Notes under the pieces: model-generated
Database searches by the model: none
What the model saw: the letters and a program-made list of their open reading frames with translations, nothing else
Told to the model about the DNA's origin: nothing
Program-made: the position numbers and the translations under genes
Origin: Nageia nagi
Taxonomy: Eukaryota; Pinophyta
Direction of reading: 5' to 3'
Assembly (NCBI GenBank): GCA_050084985.1
Contig: JBITNC010000001.1
Span: 39,990,001-40,054,000 of the forward strand
DNA length: 64,000 nucleotides
Part shown: positions 58,121 through 64,000 of the stretch, one piece after another
Position numbering within the stretch: the first letter of the stretch is position 1
Layout: each line of letters opens with the position of its first letter

Positions 58121-59515
58121 TAATTTTTGACTTATGGAAAGGTTGATCAGAATTTGCAAGAGACATGGATACTTTCTATGGGATTCTCCAACCATATAGT
58201 TAATAAGAGAGATTTTTTTGCTATCATGGGCAACTCATACAAGTCAAAGATCAAGCTTAGAGATGATAAGGCCTTGCATGTTAAAGGCATTAGAGCTATA
58301 GAGGTGCACACCAAAGAAGGTAAAAAAAAAAGTAAAGGCCATTTATCAAATTCCAAATTTAAACCAAAATTTGTTGAGTGTTATTCAAATAATGGAAAAG
58401 AATTATAATATTATTTTTGAAGATGAAAAATGTGTAATATTTGATAATAATAATGGTCATAGGCTGGTCATAATAGTCCCTATAGCAAAGAATAGATTGA
58501 TTTCATTAAATTTTGGATGATAAGAGGTTGGTCTTGTAAATATTACCATAGAAAATAAAAGTTGGTTGTGTCTCCTTAGATATGGTCATTTTAACTTCAC
58601 AAGTTTGAGGTTATTGAAATGCAAAGAAATGGTATATGGGATACCAAAGGTTGAATATCACAAAGGAGTTTGTAAAGGTTGTGCCTTGGGAAAGCACTTA
58701 AGATCAAGTTTTCCAAAAGGAAAAGCATGGAGGGCCTATTTTCCATGATAATTGGTGCATTTTAACATATCTAGGCCAATGTAAACATAATGTTTGGGTA
58801 AGAATTACTACTTTATCACTTTTATAGATGATTTCATATGAATGTGTTGGATTTATTTGTTGAAAACAAAATATAAGCATTTTGAATGATTTAATGATTG
58901 TAAAAATCATGTTGAGAACCAAAGTGGATATTTTGTAAAATTCTTAAGGAATGATAGAGGAGGGTAATTTTTCTCAAATGAATTCCTCCAATTTTGTGAA
59001 TATTAAGGAATCAAAGGAAACTTACGATTTTCTCCACTCCACAACAAAATGGTATGGCTGAGTGTAAGAATAGAACCATTATTGAAATGGATATAAGCAT
59101 GCTTCAAAATAAAAAAAAATGATAAATATGTATTAGGTTTATGTGGTAAGGAAAAAAATCTATACTTTAAATAGGATTACTAGTAGCACATTAAATGATA
59201 TCACTCAATATAATATTTGCTATGAAAAGAAACCAAATGTAAATCATTTTAGAGTTTTTGGTTGTCTAGCTTATGCACATGTACCTTATGAAAATAGGAG
59301 AAAGCTAGATCCAAAAAGTGAAGCATGTATTTTTGTGGGGTATTATGAAAATACCAAAGTATATATACTCTACAATCCAAAAACTCACAAGGTAGTGGTT
59401 TTTAGAGATATCATTTTTGATGAAGGGGGAATGTATGATCCTCAAAAAATCCATGTTGATGGTGGATCTAATTATGAGAGATCCTCCAAAGTGCAACTCA
59501 CTATTTAACCCATCC
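58121..59515 (+). pseudogene. Protease and integrase of copia D
   Basis: The protease active site is destroyed: TWILSMGFSNHIVNKRDFF at about 58164-58215, where DSGCSNHM is expected. Pre-integrase zinc region: LLRYGHFNFTSLRLLKCKEM, then GVCKGCALGKHLRSSFPKGK (58570-58735). Integrase core fragments: FITFIDDF, RNDRGG and FSNEFLQFCE (58810-59005, with stops). The open block at 59143-59508 reads NVNHFRVFGCLAYAHVPYEN, RRKLDPKSEACIFVGY and YNPKTHKVVVFRDIIFDEGG. Very similar to the matching parts of E. Confidence 0.8.
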
Positions 59516-59599
59516 AACACAAATCACTCCAAGTGATGATGATGATGATTATTCAAGTGTAATAAATACCAAAAAAGGTTGGTTATTTCTTTGGCTACC

Positions 59600-61295
59600 T
59601 ACAAAGGTTGAAAAATTCACCACTTGGATGTAAAGAGTGCTTTCTTGAATGGTTACTTGAATAAAGAGGTTTATGTGTAATAACCTCAAGGCTTTGAGAT
59701 CAAAGAGAAATAACATCTTGTATATAAGTATAATAGGACCTTGTATATCCTCAAACAATCTACAAGAATTGGTATTCAAGAATTTATGGGTACTTCCATC
59801 AATATGGCTTTAGAAGAAGTAATAATGAACCTACCCTCTACCGTATGAAACAAGATAATGATATCTTACTTATTTTACTTATAAGTTGATGATTTGATTT
59901 GCATGGGTAGTTTCTCAAAGTTGATTGATGGTTTGAAGAAATTCATAATGTGAGAATTTCAAATGAAATATCTTAGTATGATGCAATATTTATTAGGTAT
60001 GGAGGTGTATCAAAGAGAGGGGCATAATTTAATTTATTAAACTAAATATGCCAATGATATGTTGAATTTTTTTTGCATGAATAATTGTAAACCACTCCCA
60101 AAACCAATTGCTCATGGTCATGTGTTGTTGAGTAAGGATGATGGGGTTACAAGAGTTAATGTGACCACATATAGGAGCATTGTTAGAAGCTTAATATTTC
60201 TTAAAAATATTAGACCTAATCTTGTTTATGTAGTCTCACTTATATTAAGGTATATGAGTGATCCTTATGAAAATAACTTGAAAGCAACTAAAAGAATCCT
60301 CAAGTATGTGAAAGGTAAAACTAATTTTTGAGAGATTTGTAATATAAAATAAACAACTCTAAACTCCCAAGATCACATGAAAGCTCACAATACATATCTA
60401 ACAAACTCACAAAGCAATCTCACAAAGAAAAAACAAGATGTAAGTTGTTCTTCCAACTAGGAGTACATCCACTAACTAGATCTCACTTCTTAACAAATAT
60501 GAACTCTTACAATCCTCCTATACTTTTCTCCTAAACACTATCCTATAGCATAACTTTACTCCACAAATTGGTGTGTGATCACAAAGAGGGAGCCTTCTAT
60601 TTATAGGCCAAAATCCTTCTTTGGATCACCCTTTTATCCAATGTACAAAAGCATGACATGCACATCCTTTTACCCAATGAGCATGCTCATGACATGGAGC
60701 GTAGGACAAGTTACACTATCATATTCACTTAAATACTTAAGGTATAAAATGATACCCTTAAGTATTAGTGAACTTACATAGAATATTATTACAATAATGC
60801 ATTATACATTCCAACAATTTTGGCATTCATTACTACAAGAATGATGATGCAACACTTGTTATTTTTAGTGATTTTGATTAGGGAAGTAATATTAATGATA
60901 TAAATTCTACACCAGGGAATTATTTCAATCATGGATCAAGTATAATTACATGTAGAACTAGAAAATAAAGTATAGTTGCACTTTATTCTATAGAGGCTGA
61001 ATACATTGCAATCATAAGTGCTAGTTCTCAAGAATTATGGTTGATGAAAGTTCTTGAAGAACTTTTTGAGAAATAATGTGATCCAAATACCTTTTTTTTG
61101 ATAGTATAAGTATCATTCAATTGAAAAATACCTATTCAAACATCGTATATTTAAATATTTTGATATGAAGTATCACTTCATAAAAGATATGGTGGAGAAA
61201 ACATCATTGAGCTTGGAATTGTAACACCTTGGATAATATTGCAAATATATTCACAAAAAGGATTATCAAATATAAGTTTTTTAAGTTAAGGAAAT
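59600..61295 (+). pseudogene. RT (N-terminus deleted) and RNase H of copia D, split by a solo LTR
   Basis: Of RT, the first third is missing after about 59590. FLNGYLNKEVYV, the catalytic region (a stop followed by VDDLICMGS, about 59885-59910) and YLLGMEVYQREGHNLI remain. From 60059 FFCMNNCKPLPKPIAHGHVL, TYRSIVRSLIFLKNIRPNLV and KATKRILKYVKGKTNF run into the solo LTR at 60329. Beyond it (60817 on) the frame resumes: FGIHYYKNDDATLVIFSDFD, IEAEYIAIISASSQELWLMK, then a worn RNase H end to about 61290. Confidence 0.8.
60329..60816 (-). repeat. Family-A solo LTR in RNase H of copia D
   Basis: 488 bp, plus-strand ends TGAGAG and CCAACA, flanked by a perfect 5-bp duplication ATTTT (60324-60328 and 60817-60821). 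No internal sequence of family A remains. Orientation matches the A1/A2 LTRs. Confidence 0.95.
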
Positions 61296-61317
61296 TCCTA
61301 GTTATTCCCCACAACAT

Positions 61318-61329
61318 TAAGGGGGGAAA
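61318..61329 (+). other. Polypurine tract of copia D
   Basis: TAAGGGGGGAAA immediately before the TGTTGGATTTTGATC start of the 3' LTR. Confidence 0.85.
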
Positions 61330-61770
61330 TGTTGGATTTTGATCCTAACCAAAGTATGAATACTACATAACTTTAACTCTCTATTTATAATATACACAAG
61401 TCTAATCACAGCAATTGAACTACCAATTATCTTATTAGTTGGAATTCTAGTAAGACCCAACTAATATGATACATACCATTTTGTTGTGATGCATGAGAAA
61501 AGTGTGATTATTTTTTATTTTTTTTATCATGTTTTCTACTTGTTTGGTTTCCATTTTTTTGTGGATCATTATTATAAGCTTATGAAATATGTTAGAGTGT
61601 AATTTAGTAATTGGTTAAGGATTTTGCAAGGATTTGATTATGTTTTATTATATAATTATTTGAACATGAGAATACCATTCTCAAACAACATTTTTGTAAC
61701 CTAGTTCCATTAGAGAACTATATATGTATTATATTTCAGTTTCAATGTAATTAAATGAGCATATTTCTCA
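61330..61770 (+). repeat. 3' LTR of copia D
   Basis: 441 bp, TGTTGG to ATTTCTCA, partner of 51375-51835. The two differ at many positions, so D is clearly older than E. Confidence 0.8.
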
Positions 61771-62615
61771 GTGTATTCTAATTCTTGAATATGATTTTTT
61801 TTCTTTTTCAACACCCCTTATATCAATGCTTTTCATTACATATCCAAAGAGGGGCAAAATTTAGACATCCAAAAATGATTTATTATTTATTAAAAAATCA
61901 TATTTTAAGTATCTAAGCTATATATTATTTAAATCATGTAAATATTTATAATATAAAGACTAATATGCTAATTAAAAGCCAAATATATGCTAATCAAGCC
62001 TAATATTTCTTAATTATATTTATATCTAGAGTTATCTTGAGAACATCACTAATATTGCATGTTCTTATATAATTCTATTGAGATGATTATTATTATTTCA
62101 AGGTCAAATCTCACTCTCCTTTTATCTTTTCAAGTATAAAAGGAGACACACAACACCATAACCCCTATTAGAACTCTCTGATAAATGGTTATACATACTT
62201 CATATACTACATTTATGATGTCTTTAGATACCACCTATATGAGAATATGTTATTCTCTGAGATTTTTATTAATTACCATCTTTATTTTTTGACTTCATAC
62301 TACAAATCACATGACATATGCAGAGTGAGGAGATTGATTACACAACAACCATGTCGTGCTTCCTTGTTATCTAGGGATATAGATTTGGAGGTTGTTGAGC
62401 ATTGATATGGGTCATTTGAATATACTCATGGCTCCATCCCAAAGCTATTCCAATCCTCTATATAATTATGCTATATCTTTGAGGATTACATTATTCTCAT
62501 ACAAGGTGTATACTTTCTTGGTTTTATATGGATAGCCTTGATAAGTGATTTGCACCATACATTGTAAATTTAAATTTATTGTATTTATTATAGTAAATAA
62601 TAATTTAGAGTCTAT
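61771..62615 (+). mobile_element. Diverged B-family gypsy 3' end and LTR (copy B3)
   Basis: 61771-61859 matches the B2 polypurine region (CTTTTCATTACATATCCAAAG then AGGGGCAAAA). The LTR starts at about 61860 (TTTAGACATCCAAAAATGAT) and ends about 62615 (ATTTAGAGTCTAT). Similarity to B1/B2 is clear at both ends and patchy in the middle. It may represent an older subfamily. Confidence 0.6.
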
Positions 62616-63149
62616 GAAAGAGTTATGCATCATATATCATGACATAATTTGGATCCTTGATAGGTGGTAATAGAAATACTCTTGATCGATGTTCTTCAAT
62701 TTCACCTATCATATATAAATTTTGTTATACCTAAGTATACTTCATTATTAAAATTATTTGATCTTATTGTATGCAAATAACCTAGATTCAAGGTATACCT
62801 CTTGATGATGATTGAAGGTTTCTACATGGGATGTAAAGCAATGATAATTCTTACTAAGAAACAACACTCCATAGAGGTATGGTTTAGTGTTATGTTCATA
62901 GGAATAGTTTGTCAATGACCTCATTGATTTAGGTATGAGATATGATCTCTACAATAGGTAAAGTAATGGGTTTATAATTAATTTGAATTTAAATTTGATA
63001 ATTTAAGTTTAAGTGAGCATTTTACATTATTATCATCTTCATATTATATTCCTTTAGTCAATAATAGGATTGTAATCTCTATGAATTCTGCTATTGTTGA
63101 TTGTAATTTAATATTATAATTAACCACAAAATAAATCAAGATAGGAATA
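62616..63149. other. AT-rich region, nothing recognised
   Basis: No coding or repeat similarity that I can support. Confidence 0.4.
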
Positions 63150-63420
63150 TAAATTCTCCAAGGGTGCTTGAAATCCTTTTGATTGCTTTAGTAAACCAAA
63201 AGTCTTGTGGTAGTTGGATTAAGGTTACCCACATTGGTATTACTACAAAGGATTCATTTTCAAGTCTAAAGATTACATTCCACTTTTTCAAATTTAAACA
63301 TCTCTTCCCAAACCACCAAGGTATATTATATGGAACCCATTCTATATCTTCTTCAATATTAGACTAAAAAAAAATGTAAATCACATGGGAAGGTGGCTAA
63401 CTCAATTATTCCTTTAATCT
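63150..63420 (-). pseudogene. Possible DUF4283-like transposon ORF fragment
   Basis: The minus strand reads EWVPYNIPWWFGKRCLNLKK, then PMWVTLIQLPQDFWFTKAIK and RISSTLGEF. The spacing and the PWWFG...L.L..W...PVWV.L..LP..FW pattern resemble DUF4283, a domain found in plant LINE ORF1 and related transposon proteins. Only this part is readable. No reverse transcriptase is visible in the remaining 600 bases. Assignment is tentative. Confidence 0.4.
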
Positions 63421-64000
63421 TTCGGTTACTTTTGATCCATTTTTGATATTTTCTAAGATAGGTCTAACTCCCATGAATTTCCCTACTGAAAAAAGCTTTC
63501 TTATTTGTTTTATTTTTTCATGTGTTGCATTGGGAATTATGATTCTGGACATACCCTTATCATAGTCTACTATTTAAATATCCATATTGATGCCTAGGTC
63601 TATTTTGCACAAACCATCTTGCTTTGTTATATTTAGATTAACTCAGATAAAGTATTTTTTTTCTTGGGTGCTTTCCAATTGTTCAATCATGTTATAATAC
63701 CTTAGATCCTCTAGAATTTTTTTTTTATTGTTATTTTATTAATTACTATTTTAATTCATCCTTTTTGGAATGAGAACATACTTCATTATTGATTATGAAC
63801 CTAAAAAATACTTGCACTTATTGATTTATTTTCCTCAAGATTTTGAATAGAAGTATGCCATTTATATTTATCATCAATGATAATTTGTTGAATCTCATTT
63901 CCTAATGATTAAAATTGATTTATATGTCCCTTAGCTTGATGATATGCATAATACAAAACTTTCATATACCATGCTAATTTTTTGACACTACTATCATCTT
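63421..64000. other. AT-rich window end, no clear feature
   Basis: Minus-strand traces could continue the N-terminal side of the DUF4283-like protein, but I see no firm motif. Confidence 0.3.

Larger units (their letters stand above)
51375..61770 (+). mobile_element. Copia element D, hosting element E and a family-A solo LTR
   Basis: 5' LTR (51375-51835), primer site, gag, protease, integrase, RT, RNase H, polypurine tract and 3' LTR (61330-61770), all plus strand. Removing E (52410-57653) and the solo LTR (60329-60816) leaves about 4.65 kb, a normal copia length. Gag reads straight across the E site and RNase H across the solo-LTR site. Flanks ATGTG and GTGTA do not match as a duplication. 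Many stops mark it as inactive. Confidence 0.85.

Noticed and set aside
1-64000. Host protein-coding gene, tRNA or rRNA
   Set aside because: Every readable protein segment traced to a transposable element, and no cloverleaf or rRNA-like stretch was noticed by eye. A gene-prediction and RNA-seq check would be needed to rule out small genes.

Overview
The window looks like intergenic DNA from a large, repeat-rich seed-plant genome. It is strongly AT-rich, CG dinucleotides are conspicuously rare, and nearly everything recognisable is LTR-retrotransposon sequence in several nested layers. I see no convincing host gene, tRNA, rRNA, CRISPR array or bacterial feature. A gymnosperm source would fit the long, old, decayed elements, but the sequence alone does not prove it. 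All identifications come from reading translations and motifs by eye; no database search was run.

Layout, left to right. 1-905: 3' end and 3' LTR of a Ty1/copia element (family A, + strand). 906-3654: decayed Ty3/gypsy gag-pol (minus strand). 3655-5162: short non-coding LTR element (about 365 bp LTRs, 0.78 kb interior). 5163-20530: copia element H (+ strand), split by a 13 kb Tat-like Ty3/gypsy element F (about 6203-19205, minus strand) that has 1.5 kb LTRs, a second RNase H placed before the reverse transcriptase, and a long extra ORF after integrase. 20790-22085: gypsy RT/RNase H fragment (minus). 22231-22541 and 24018-24140: two tandem repeats, the second a 41-bp unit resembling a primer-binding site. 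24141-28572: mostly unidentified AT-rich DNA.

28573-36345: LTR and gag of a Tat-like gypsy element (B1, + strand). Its LTR is split by a gag-protease-only gypsy element C (29058-33717), which has 1.1 kb LTRs and near-perfect target duplications. 37190-39250: decayed antisense gene for a plant mobile domain (PMD) protein. 39305-49757: tandem family-A copia array (LTR, full interior, shared LTR, truncated interior; minus strand). 49758-51346: 3' end and LTR of a B-family element. 51375-61770: copia element D (+ strand), split by the best-preserved element of the window, copia E (52410-57653, minus, 5-bp duplication AAATC), and by a family-A solo LTR (60329-60816, duplication ATTTT). 61771-62615: diverged B-family 3' end and LTR. 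62616-64000: AT-rich DNA with a possible DUF4283-like remnant.

The genes do not form a host pathway. Each set encodes, or once encoded, capsid (gag), protease, integrase, reverse transcriptase and RNase H of a retrotransposon. Nesting gives relative ages: E and the solo LTR are younger than D, C is younger than B1, and F is younger than H. Premature stops fall again and again on codons expected to be Gln (CAA/CAG to TAA/TAG), which fits decay by deamination of methylated cytosines.
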